Source of the DNA: Chloroflexota bacterium
GTDB lineage: Bacteria; Chloroflexota; Dehalococcoidia; UBA2979
Direction: 5' to 3'
Assembly: GCA_016875635.1 (NCBI GenBank)
Contig: VGPD01000021.1
Location: 1 to 36,774 of the forward strand
DNA: 36,774 bases
The position numbers and the translations under genes were made by a program. Every line of letters begins with the position of its first letter. Position 1 is the first letter of the stretch. Positions 6,738 to 13,380 of this stretch are shown in pieces. The notes under the pieces are model-generated. The model was given only the letters and a program-made list of their open reading frames with translations. It was not told the DNA's origin and made no database searches.

Positions 6738-7952
6738 CTAGTCGTCAGCGACCAGGACCAGGTTGGCGGTGACGGACAGGACACCACCGGTGCCGTTGAC
6801 GATCGCGGTCTTGGCGTTCGTCTGCTTGCCCGGGAGACCGTTGACGCCGTCCTCGGCCGTGCCTGACAGCTGCCGGTACGCCTCGATGAGCAGCATCATG
6901 CCGTACTGGCCGGAGTGGCTGAACGACAGCCCGCCGCCGTTGGTGTTGACGGGGATGCCGGATCCGCCCGGGCCGGCCTTGCCGCCCTCCCAGAGGCTGG
7001 GGCCTTCGCCGAGCTTGGTGAGCCCGACGAGCTCAGCGGTGATGCCGGCGGTGATGGTGAAGGAGTCGTAGAGCATCGCGAGTTCCATCTCGCGCGGCCC
7101 CATCCCCGCCATCTTGTACGCGACGTTCGCCGAGCGGCGTGCCGAGGTGGCCGTGAAGTCATCCATCTCCAGCATGTTCTGGTGGCTCATCGTCTCGCCC
7201 GCACCAGCGATCCAGACCGGCTTGGTCCAGAAGGACCGCGCCCGCTCCGCCGAGGCGATCACCACGGCCCCACCGTGGTCGGTCACGAGGCAGACATCGA
7301 GCAGCTTCAGCGGCCACGAGATCAGGCGGCTGTTCATGACGTCGCTGATCCCGATCTTGCCGCCGGCCGGGTTCGTCTCCTTGGAGAACATGATGGCGCG
7401 CGGGTTCAGCGTGGCCCAGTCGCGCGTGGTGACGGCGATCTGGGCGAACTGCTCCTGCGTGGAGCCGTAGCGGTGCATGTGACGCGTGAACGCGTGCGAG
7501 TACTGCGACGGGGCGCCCGTCGTGCCGTACGGATTGACCCACATCACGTCGGCCTGCCACGGGTCGCCGGGGCCCGCGCGGTAGGTGCCCTTGCCCTGGT
7601 TCTTGCGGGCGCCGGACCAGCCGGCCTCGCCATGGGCGACGACGGCGATGTCGATGATGCCCGCGTTGATCGCCATCATCGCGTGGTGGACGTGCATCAC
7701 GAAGGAGCAGCCGCCGACGGAGGTCGTGTCGATCACCTTCGGCTTGATGCCTAGGTACTCGGCGATGCTGTTCGTCGTGTTGGTCGCGTACAGGCCCTCG
7801 ATCTCGGAGGGCTTGATGCCGACCTGGTTGCAAACGTTCGAGATCGCCTGGATCGCGAGCAGCTGCGAGGTCGTGCCTTCTTCGATGTAGCCGATCTTGT
7901 CAGACTCGGCGGCGCCGACGATGGCGGCGGACATGGAGGGATTGCTTGGCAT
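6738..7952 (-). CDS. Thiolase-family protein (SCP-x/Ltp2-like)
   Basis: This is a 404-residue protein of the SCP-x type thiolase group. Recognisable stretches are MSAAIVGAAESDKIGY at the N-terminus, DTTSVGGCSFVMHVHHAMMAI with Cys82 at or next to the nucleophile position, ELAMLYDSFTITAGI, and NTNGGGLSFSHSGQYGM, which corresponds to the usual GGGxxxGHP loop. The second catalytic cysteine of degradative thiolases is missing: the C-terminal segment reads NGTGGVLSVTANLVL. This pattern, together with a DUF35 partner gene 18 bp upstream, fits either a noncanonical thiolase or a retro-aldolase of the Ltp2 type, which cleaves side-chain acyl-CoAs. The exact reaction is inference. The ATG at 7952 has a GAGGAGAGGA SD. 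Confidence 0.85.
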   Translation of the reverse strand: MPSNPSMSAAIVGAAESDKIGYIEEGTTSQLLAIQAISNVCNQVGIKPSEIEGLYATNTTNSIAEYLGIKPKVIDTTSVGGCSFVMHVHHAMMAINAGIIDIAVVAHGEAGWSGARKNQGKGTYRAGPGDPWQADVMWVNPYGTTGAPSQYSHAFTRHMHRYGSTQEQFAQIAVTTRDWATLNPRAIMFSKETNPAGGKIGISDVMNSRLISWPLKLLDVCLVTDHGGAVVIASAERARSFWTKPVWIAGAGETMSHQNMLEMDDFTATSARRSANVAYKMAGMGPREMELAMLYDSFTITAGITAELVGLTKLGEGPSLWEGGKAGPGGSGIPVNTNGGGLSFSHSGQYGMMLLIEAYRQLSGTAEDGVNGLPGKQTNAKTAIVNGTGGVLSVTANLVLVADD

Positions 7953-7970
7953 GGTGTTCCTCTCCTCGCC

Positions 7971-8384
7971 CTAGACCACGCGCCAGTAGGGGACGTGGAC
8001 GTTTTCGTTGGCTTCGTCGAACTCGACCTTGACCTTCTTGCCGACCCATGAGAGGTCGGGCTTGGCGGCGTCGACGCCGCGGAGGACGGTGAACATGCGG
8101 TCACCTTCCTTGAGGTCGATATAGGCGGTGACAAAGGGGGCCTCGTCGGCCCATCCGCCGAAGGCGCGGTGCTGGACGGCGAAGGTGTGGACCCAGCCCT
8201 CACCGGACGCCTCGAACCACTCGATGTCCCGGGAGTGGCAGAAGGGGCAGATTATGCGTGGGTAGAAGTGAGCACGGTTGCAGTCCGTGCAGCGAGGAAG
8301 CATGAGCTTCCCCTGCTTGGCACCGTCCCAGAACGGTTGGGTGCTGTACGGCTCAGGGTCGGGGATGGGTTTGTTGTACGCCAA
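7971..8384 (-). CDS. DUF35 zinc-ribbon/OB-fold protein, thiolase partner
   Basis: This is a 137-residue protein with a rubredoxin-like zinc ribbon (Cys32-x2-Cys35 ... Cys46-x2-Cys49) followed by an OB-fold (GWVHTFAVQHRAF...FVTAYIDLKEG...VKVEFDE). DUF35 proteins are obligate partners of many SCP-x-like thiolases and of the Ltp2 aldolase, where they are thought to hold the acyl-CoA. The gene is 18 bp upstream of the thiolase and cotranscribed. The start is TTG at 8384, supported by a GAGGAG SD at 8 nt and by the lack of any ATG or GTG before the conserved N-terminal helix. Its mRNA leader is about 147 nt and strongly structured. Confidence 0.88.
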   Translation of the reverse strand: MAYNKPIPDPEPYSTQPFWDGAKQGKLMLPRCTDCNRAHFYPRIICPFCHSRDIEWFEASGEGWVHTFAVQHRAFGGWADEAPFVTAYIDLKEGDRMFTVLRGVDAAKPDLSWVGKKVKVEFDEANENVHVPYWRVV

Positions 8385-8531
8385 CGTCCGCTCCTCTTCT
8401 GTCGCTCGGGAGGCAGGGCGCCTCCACCACTCGATGGACAGCGGCGGCCCGCAACGGGCCTCCGTGGAAGCGACGAGGGCGAGGGATGCCGCACTGCCGG
8501 GGCAGTGGAATGGCGCGAGCCCGCCGCGACC
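8385..8531 (-). promoter_or_regulatory. Structured 5' leader of the DUF35-thiolase operon (candidate cis-regulatory RNA)
   Basis: The predicted minus-strand leader holds three perfect inverted repeats: CACTGCC/GGCAGTG (8492-8507), CGGGCC/GGCCCG (8446-8460) and GCCTCC/GGAGGC (8409-8425). In addition, minus-strand GTCGCT near 8470 can pair with AGCGAC near 8405, closing the last two into a junction. Minus-strand GGAGGC occurs twice (8463-8458 and 8425-8420), and both copies can compete for one GCCTCC (8414-8409). That same GCCTCC could also pair with the GAGGAG SD. This is sequence-level pairing only; no known riboswitch class is recognised. No coding gene is seen in the rest of the 8385-8781 intergenic stretch. 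Confidence 0.4.
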
Positions 8532-8537
8532 GCGCGC

Positions 8538-8567
8538 ACTCTAGTCGCGGGATCAGCGGCGGGTCAA
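8538..8567 (-). promoter_or_regulatory. Promoter of the DUF35-thiolase operon
   Basis: On the minus strand, -35 TTGACC (8567-8562), an 18-nt spacer and -10 TAGAGT (8543-8538) lie 154 bp upstream of the TTG start. It matches the TTGACC-18-TAGGTT arrangement found before guaB3. Confidence 0.6.
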
Positions 8568-8588
8568 CACGGGCGTGGACTGGGCCCC

Positions 8589-8600
8589 GGGGACGTCCCC
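8589..8600. repeat. 12-bp perfect palindrome GGGGACGTCCCC
   Basis: This uninterrupted palindrome lies between the divergent thiolase and nuo promoters, 22 bp upstream of the former's -35. Position and symmetry suit a dimeric regulator site. GC-rich palindromes also arise by chance, so the call is tentative. Confidence 0.35.
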
Positions 8601-8613
8601 CGGCCGGTCGCCA

Positions 8614-8639
8614 GATTCCGCCGGCGGGAGTCGGGAATC
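8614..8639. repeat. Inverted repeat GATTCC-N14-GGAATC
   Basis: This 6-bp dyad with a 14-nt spacer ends 11 bp before the -35 of the nuo promoter. It is a possible activator or repressor site; nothing else supports this. Confidence 0.3.
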
Positions 8640-8650
8640 AGGCGCTTTCA

Positions 8651-8679
8651 TTGCACCCCATAGGGGAGGGTGTTACGTT
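8651..8679 (+). promoter_or_regulatory. Promoter of the nuo operon
   Basis: TTGCAC, a 17-nt spacer and TACGTT give a plausible sigma-70 type promoter with a start near 8686. The leader of about 96 nt to the GTG of nuoA contains a CGCGG/CCGCG hairpin (8724-8739) and a GTCAG/CTGAC pair (8693-8697 with 8754-8758). Confidence 0.55.
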
Positions 8680-8781
8680 CCGCGCGGCCGCGGTCAGACT
8701 CCCTGGCGAGCGTGTTGTGCCTCCGCGGGGCTTGCCGCGAGAAGCGCAGAGCACTGACGGACGGTCTCGAAAGGACGCCGC

Positions 8782-9156
8782 GTGATCCCGGAGCAATTCG
8801 GTCGCGTTGCGGTCCTGCTGATCTTCGCACTCGGCTTCCCGATGCTCCCCCTCGCCATCTCCTTCCTCTTCGGACTCCTGAAGATCCGGCCGGCCCATCC
8901 CGACCCCGTGAAGAACGCGACGTACGAGTGCGGCGTCGAGGCCGAGGGTTCCTCCTGGGGGCAGTTCAATGCGCGCTACTACCTCTTCGCGCTCGGCTTC
9001 GTGATCTTCGATGTGGAAGTAATCTTCCTGTACCCGTGGGCGGTGAACCACGCGACGATGCCGCTCTACACCATCCTCAAGGCCGCGTTGTTCATCGGCA
9101 TCCTGCTCTTCGGGCTTGGGTATGCCTGGCGCAAGCGCGCCCTGGAGTGGCGCTGA
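8782..9156 (+). CDS. nuoA: NADH-quinone oxidoreductase subunit A
   Basis: This is a 124-residue small membrane subunit of respiratory complex I with three predicted transmembrane helices. The first covers LLIFALGFPMLPLAISFLF, the others follow YYLFALGFVIFDVEVIFLYPWA and a C-terminal helix. The family hallmarks KNATYECGVEAEGSSWGQFNARYY and FDVEVIFLYPWA are intact. They form part of the loop near the quinone site at the junction with the peripheral arm. The start is GTG at 8782 with an AAGGA SD at 7 nt. The stop overlaps the nuoC start (TGATG), where nuoB would normally intervene. Confidence 0.95.
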   Translation: MIPEQFGRVAVLLIFALGFPMLPLAISFLFGLLKIRPAHPDPVKNATYECGVEAEGSSWGQFNARYYLFALGFVIFDVEVIFLYPWAVNHATMPLYTILKAALFIGILLFGLGYAWRKRALEWR

Positions 9157-9767
9157 TGCCCGCTGGCCCGCATCAGCTGCTCGGACACCGCGTGGCGGAC
9201 GCCCTTGAGGCGGCGCTGCCAGGCGCGGTCATCGGCCGTCACGTCGAGTGGATCGAGGTGCGCTCAGACCGCGTCCGGGATGTCCTCCGCTGGCTCCACG
9301 ACTCTGAGTCCTTCGATGCCGCCCAGCTCTCGAACCTCACCAGCGTCGACCGCCACACGCACTTCGAGGTCGTCTACCACCTTCAGTCGTTGGACCTGAA
9401 TCACCAGATCGTCGTGAAGGCGATCGTCGAGGACCACGAGAATCCGCTGCTGCCGAGCGTGTACCCCGTGTACAAGGGTGCGTTGCTTCAGGAACGCGAG
9501 GTCTACGACCTCATGGGGATCCGGTTCGACGGCCACCCTGACCTCCGGCGCCTCTTCCTCTGGGAGGGCTACCCGGCGTTCCCGCTGCGGAAGGACTTCC
9601 TCAGCCTCGGCCAGATCACGGGCAAGGCGGTCAACCCGGGGTTGCAGCGGTTCCCCTTCGAGGACAAAGAGTCGCCGGACCGGATGCTGAACGCCGGCAA
9701 CATCGTCACGGGCGAGCGCGAGGCCAGCGCCGGCAACGCAGGCGGCAGCGCCGGGGCGGGGCACTAA
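9156..9767 (+). CDS. nuoC: NADH-quinone oxidoreductase subunit C (30-kDa type)
   Basis: This is a 203-residue peripheral-arm subunit without cofactors. It has the N-terminal Complex1_30kDa domain (DVLRWLHDSESFDAAQLSNLTSVD) and the signature REVYDLMGIRFDGHPDLRRLFLWEGYPAFPLRKDF. The separate-gene form (not a NuoCD fusion) is usual outside gamma-proteobacteria. The C-terminal 20 residues are rich in Gly, Ala and Ser. The start ATG at 9156 overlaps the nuoA stop by one base. The stop is one base before the nuoD GTG. NuoC normally contacts NuoD, NuoB and NuoI; the last two are not encoded here. Confidence 0.95.
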   Translation: MPAGPHQLLGHRVADALEAALPGAVIGRHVEWIEVRSDRVRDVLRWLHDSESFDAAQLSNLTSVDRHTHFEVVYHLQSLDLNHQIVVKAIVEDHENPLLPSVYPVYKGALLQEREVYDLMGIRFDGHPDLRRLFLWEGYPAFPLRKDFLSLGQITGKAVNPGLQRFPFEDKESPDRMLNAGNIVTGEREASAGNAGGSAGAGH

Positions 9768-9768
9768 C

Positions 9769-10872
9769 GTGAACTCCACCGCCGAACCGTACGTCCTCAA
9801 CATCGGGCCGCAGCACCCATCGACTCACGGGGTCTTCCGCGTGCGGGTCGTGATGGATGGCGAGGTCATCCGTGACCTCGACATGATCGTGGGGTACCTC
9901 CACCGTTCGATGGAGAAGCTCGCCGAGGAGCGCACCTACACGCAGAACATCCCGTTCACCGACCGTGCCGACTACCTCGCGGCGATGTCCGGGAACCTCG
10001 GTCTGGCGCTCGGCATCGAGCGTCTTGCCGGTATCGACGTGCCGGAGCGGGCCTCCTACCTGCGCGTGATCTTCGCGGAGTTGCAGCGCGTCGCCAGCCA
10101 CGCGATGGCGAACGGGACCCTCGTCTCAGACGCCGGCGCCTGGCAGACGCCGCTGCTCTACATGTTCCGTGAGCGCGAGAAGATCCTCGACCTCTTCGAG
10201 ATGACCTGTGGCGCGCGGCTGACGACGAACTACATGCGTGCGGGCGGCGTCTCCTTCGAGCCCCCCGCTGAGTTCTGGCCGGCGCTGAACGAGCTGGTCG
10301 CCGAACTGCCGGGCCGGATTGACGAGTACATGGAGTTGCTCGCCGACAACGAGATCTTCCTGGCGCGGACGCGCGGCATCGGCATCATCACCCCCGAGGA
10401 CGCGATCAACGGGTCGCTGGTCGGCCCGGCGCTACGCGGTTCAGGCGTCCCGTGGGACCTGCGCAAGGCGGAGCCATACTGCGTGTACGACCGGTTCGAC
10501 TTCGATGTGCCGGTGGGCACCCGAGGCGATGTCTATGACCGCTTCATGTGCCGCATGATGGAGACGCGCGAGTCAGTGCGCATCCTGAAGCAGGCGATCG
10601 CGCAGATCCCACCCGGCCCGCACAAGAACGACGTCCCGCTGGCGCTCCGTCCGCCCGTCGGGGAGGTCTACAGCCGCGTCGAGGGCCCGCGTGGCGAGAA
10701 CGGCTTCTACCTCGTATCCGACGGAGGCCCGGCGCCCTATCGGTTCCACCTCCGTGCCCCGTCACTGATCAATCTGTCGCTCCTCCGCGAACTGGCGCGT
10801 GGCGCTTCGTTGCCGGACGCAGTCGTCACCCTCGGCTCGATCGACATCGTCGTGGGGGAGATCGACCGATGA
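9769..10872 (+). CDS. nuoD: NADH-quinone oxidoreductase subunit D (49-kDa type)
   Basis: This is a 367-residue subunit related to NiFe-hydrogenase large subunits that lines the quinone-binding cavity. The quinone-site loop NIGPQHPSTHG is near the N-terminus with the conserved His. GYLHRSMEKLAEERTYTQNIPFTDRADY follows, and the C-terminus ends in the expected SIDIVVGEIDR. No hydrogenase-type CxxC metal ligands are present, as expected for complex I. It starts at GTG 9769 and overlaps nuoH by 4 nt (ATGA). In the enzyme it must dock on NuoB, which carries cluster N2 and is not encoded in this operon. Confidence 0.95.
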   Translation: MNSTAEPYVLNIGPQHPSTHGVFRVRVVMDGEVIRDLDMIVGYLHRSMEKLAEERTYTQNIPFTDRADYLAAMSGNLGLALGIERLAGIDVPERASYLRVIFAELQRVASHAMANGTLVSDAGAWQTPLLYMFREREKILDLFEMTCGARLTTNYMRAGGVSFEPPAEFWPALNELVAELPGRIDEYMELLADNEIFLARTRGIGIITPEDAINGSLVGPALRGSGVPWDLRKAEPYCVYDRFDFDVPVGTRGDVYDRFMCRMMETRESVRILKQAIAQIPPGPHKNDVPLALRPPVGEVYSRVEGPRGENGFYLVSDGGPAPYRFHLRAPSLINLSLLRELARGASLPDAVVTLGSIDIVVGEIDR

Positions 10873-12290
10873 GCGAACAGCCGATGCGTCCCGCCACGCC
10901 GATGCTGCGCCAGATCGCGGAGCATCGCTCCCTGCTTCAGCGCTTCATGGGTGTTTCGAAGGAATGGAAGGGCTTCGCCCTCCTTCTGCTCGGGGGTCTC
11001 GGCCTCTCCAATCTCGCGATCGCGTATGTGGTGATCGATGGCCGTCTGGATGGCCAGTGGTACGACATCCGCGACCTCGGGAACGTCACCCAGCATCTCC
11101 GCAGCTGGATGCAGGATGAGGGGTTCCATCCGGCCGTCCCCTACCTGACTACAGCGCTCCTCGGTGCGCTGGGCATCCTCTCCGTGGTCGGGGGGTGGCT
11201 GCTGATCGGCTCCTGGGTGGAGCGGCGTGTGCTGGCGAAGTTCCAGATACGCCAGGGGCCCAACCGGACTGGGCCCTTCGGTCTGTTCCAGCCGATTGCG
11301 GACGCCGTGAAGCTGATGCAGAAGGAAGTGGTCATCCCGCGCGTCGCGGACAAGTTCCTCTATTACGCGCCGCCGGTGATCATCTTCATCCCCGCCATCC
11401 TCGGGTGGGGGCCGGTGCCGTGGGCGGGGAAGATGTCCTTCCTCGACCTCAACGTCGGTGTCCTCTACACGATCGCGATCTCGTCGCTCGGCGTACTGGG
11501 CGTGTTCCTCGCCGGGTGGTCGTCGAACAACCACTACTCGTTGCTCGGCGCCATGCGCACCGTCGCGATGATGGTGTCGTACGAGATCCCCATCTCGTTG
11601 GCGCTGCTCGCCGTCGTCCTGCTGACCGGCTCGATGCAGCTCTCGACGATCGTGGCCTGGCAGGCGAACTACAACGCCTGGCTCATCTTCCTGCTCCCCT
11701 TCGCAGCCTTCACGTTCCTGTTTGCCAGCACGGCTGAGATCAACCGAACGCCGAACGACATCGGCGAGGCGGAGTCCGAGATCGTCGCCGGCTTCTATAC
11801 GGAGTACTCCGGCATGAAGGCCGGGCTGTTCATGGGCGTCGAGCTGGGGAACGCGATCCTCGTCGGCGCGATGATGGCGACGTTCTTCCTGGGCGGGTAC
11901 ACGATGTTCGGGCTGGAGACCTGGATCCCCGGTTACCTCATCCTCGCCGCCAAGATCGGCGCGGTGTACTTCCTCTTCGTCTGGCTGCGTGGCACGCTGC
12001 CCCGGTTCCGGCTGGACCAGTTGATGGGGTACGCGTGGAAGTTCCTCATCCCGCTCTCCGTCGTGCAGGTGCTGCTCGTCGCCGTCGAGGCCTCGATCTT
12101 CGCGCGGTGGGAGACGCCAGCGTTGTTCCCGCTGGCCGCGTTCGCCCTCCTCAACCTGGGCCTGACCGTCGAGATGGTGCGGCGCTGGGCGCACGCCCTC
12201 GGTTACGCGCCCGAGGTTGCCCAGCAGCAGCCCGTGATGGCAACGGCGATCGGTGGCCTGAAGGCCGCCCAGAAGATGCGGGGGGGCTAG
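10869..12290 (+). CDS. nuoH: NADH-quinone oxidoreductase subunit H with N-terminal extension
   Basis: This is a 473-residue membrane subunit at the junction of peripheral and membrane arms, forming part of the quinone channel. Conserved core motifs are VERRVLAKFQIRQGPNRTGPFGLFQPIADAVKL, EINRTPNDIGEAESEIVAGFYTEYSG and RGTLPRFRLDQLMGYAWKFLIP. The family is usually about 320-420 residues, with the ERRxxA motif near residue 40. Here it falls at about 117-123. The extra N-terminal segment includes a predicted transmembrane helix (about 35-56, FALLLLGGLGLSNLAIAYVVI). The start ATG at 10869 overlaps the nuoD stop. The nuoI gene that normally follows is missing; nuoJ starts at the stop codon. Confidence 0.94.
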   Translation: MSEQPMRPATPMLRQIAEHRSLLQRFMGVSKEWKGFALLLLGGLGLSNLAIAYVVIDGRLDGQWYDIRDLGNVTQHLRSWMQDEGFHPAVPYLTTALLGALGILSVVGGWLLIGSWVERRVLAKFQIRQGPNRTGPFGLFQPIADAVKLMQKEVVIPRVADKFLYYAPPVIIFIPAILGWGPVPWAGKMSFLDLNVGVLYTIAISSLGVLGVFLAGWSSNNHYSLLGAMRTVAMMVSYEIPISLALLAVVLLTGSMQLSTIVAWQANYNAWLIFLLPFAAFTFLFASTAEINRTPNDIGEAESEIVAGFYTEYSGMKAGLFMGVELGNAILVGAMMATFFLGGYTMFGLETWIPGYLILAAKIGAVYFLFVWLRGTLPRFRLDQLMGYAWKFLIPLSVVQVLLVAVEASIFARWETPALFPLAAFALLNLGLTVEMVRRWAHALGYAPEVAQQQPVMATAIGGLKAAQKMRGG

Positions 12291-12817
12291 TGGAGTCTCC
12301 GGGCATGATCCTGGCGTTCTTCGCGCTGTCCGGGCTCACCGTGGCTTCGGCGCTCCTTGTGTTCGTCGCGCGCAACCTGCTGCACGCGCTCGCATTCCTC
12401 GTCCTCTCCTTCCTGGGGATGGCCGGGCTGTTCCTGACGCTGAGTGCGGACTTCATCGGTGTGGCGCAGGTGCTGATCTACGCCGGGTCGATCTCCGTCC
12501 TGATGGTGTTCGCGGTCATGTTGACCCCGCTCGCGTCGCGCAACAACGGCTCGACGCTGTACGTGATCCCGGCGATGCTCGCCGCGGGTGGACTCGCAAG
12601 CCTGATCGGCTTCGTGGCCATCGACACGGAATGGGACGAGCGGAAGGGCGAGGCCCTGGGCGTCAGCGACTTCACCACGACCGTCGCCGGGATCGGTGAC
12701 CTGCTCCTCGGGCGGTACCTCCTCGCGTTCGAGGTGGCCTCGGTCCTGCTGCTCTTCGCGCTCCTCGGCGCGATCGTGCTCGTGCAGGAGCGACGTCGGG
12801 CGGGAGAGGAGGCCTGA
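12290..12817 (+). CDS. nuoJ: NADH-quinone oxidoreductase subunit J
   Basis: This is a 175-residue hydrophobic subunit with about five transmembrane helices. The N-terminal helices LAFFALSGLTVASALLVFVARNLLHALAFLVLSFLGMAGLF and the VAQVLIYAGSISVLMVFAVML segment match the family, including the pi-bulge region important for coupling. The GTG at 12290 overlaps the nuoH stop (TAGTG). The ATG at 12305 is an alternative that removes five residues. The stop overlaps nuoK (TGATG). Confidence 0.93.
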   Translation: MESPGMILAFFALSGLTVASALLVFVARNLLHALAFLVLSFLGMAGLFLTLSADFIGVAQVLIYAGSISVLMVFAVMLTPLASRNNGSTLYVIPAMLAAGGLASLIGFVAIDTEWDERKGEALGVSDFTTTVAGIGDLLLGRYLLAFEVASVLLLFALLGAIVLVQERRRAGEEA

Positions 12818-13173
12818 TGCCCCCCATCCCCGCCATCGAAGACCTCAGCATCACGCTGGCGCACTATCTCGGCCTCGCGGGGACGGTGTTCGCCATCGGC
12901 ACGGTCATCGCGCTCTCCAAGCGAAATGCCGTCGCCGTCCTCATGGGCGTCGAGCTCATGCTGAACGCGGTGAACCTCACGGTCCTCGCGTTCTCCCGTT
13001 TCTCGGCGGCCTTCGAGGAGGGCGGGAGCGCTCCGCTTGAGGGCCATGTGTTCGTGGTCTTCGTGCTCACGGTCGCGGCCGCTGAGGCGGCTGTGGCCCT
13101 CGCGATGGCGGTCCTGGTGTACCGCAGACGTGAGACGGTCGACCTCGACCGCTTCAACCTGATGCGCGGATAG
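12817..13173 (+). CDS. nuoK: NADH-quinone oxidoreductase subunit K
   Basis: This is a 118-residue three-helix membrane subunit related to MrpC antiporter subunits. The conserved membrane Glu lies in AVLMGVELMLNAVNLTVLAFS, and the second conserved Glu in VAAAEAAVALAMAVLVYRRR. Both belong to the central hydrophilic axis of the membrane arm. The start ATG overlaps the nuoJ stop. It is followed after 18 bp by a small unknown gene rather than directly by nuoL. Confidence 0.94.
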   Translation: MPPIPAIEDLSITLAHYLGLAGTVFAIGTVIALSKRNAVAVLMGVELMLNAVNLTVLAFSRFSAAFEEGGSAPLEGHVFVVFVLTVAAAEAAVALAMAVLVYRRRETVDLDRFNLMRG

Positions 13174-13191
13174 CGGGCGAGGGCGACGCAT

Positions 13192-13380
13192 ATGTGGGTG
13201 AAGTTCATGGATGTCGCGGACGGTTACGCCGCGCTCATGTGGCGAGAAGTCTTCAACCAGGAAGCACTCTCGGTCCGCATCGTCCCGCCGGTCGAGGTTG
13301 GGGGGATGAAGGACCCACGCGAGATCTGGGTACCGGACGGCAAAACGCATGTGGCGCGTGAGGTGTTGAACAAAGTCTAA
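13192..13380 (+). CDS. Small protein embedded in the nuo operon (possibly DUF2007-like)
   Basis: This is a 62-residue soluble, mixed-charge protein between nuoK and nuoL. It has a GGGCGAGGG purine run upstream of its ATG, and its stop overlaps the nuoL start (TAATG). It is therefore very likely translated in step with the operon. Its pattern is WVKFMDVADGYAALMWREVF at the start, SVRIVPPVEVGG in the middle and a final IWVPDGKTHVAREVL. This resembles the short alpha-beta DUF2007 (putative signal-transducing) proteins by eye: strand, helix that spans the name-giving residues, strand, C-terminal helix. No cysteines or transmembrane segment are present. Function is unknown; an assembly or accessory role in complex I is only inferred from position. 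Confidence 0.7.
   Translation: MWVKFMDVADGYAALMWREVFNQEALSVRIVPPVEVGGMKDPREIWVPDGKTHVAREVLNKV

Noticed and set aside
8670-9155. Open frame upstream of nuoC running through all of nuoA
   Set aside because: It has no SD or domain and overlaps nuoA completely; nuoC starts at 9156 by alignment.
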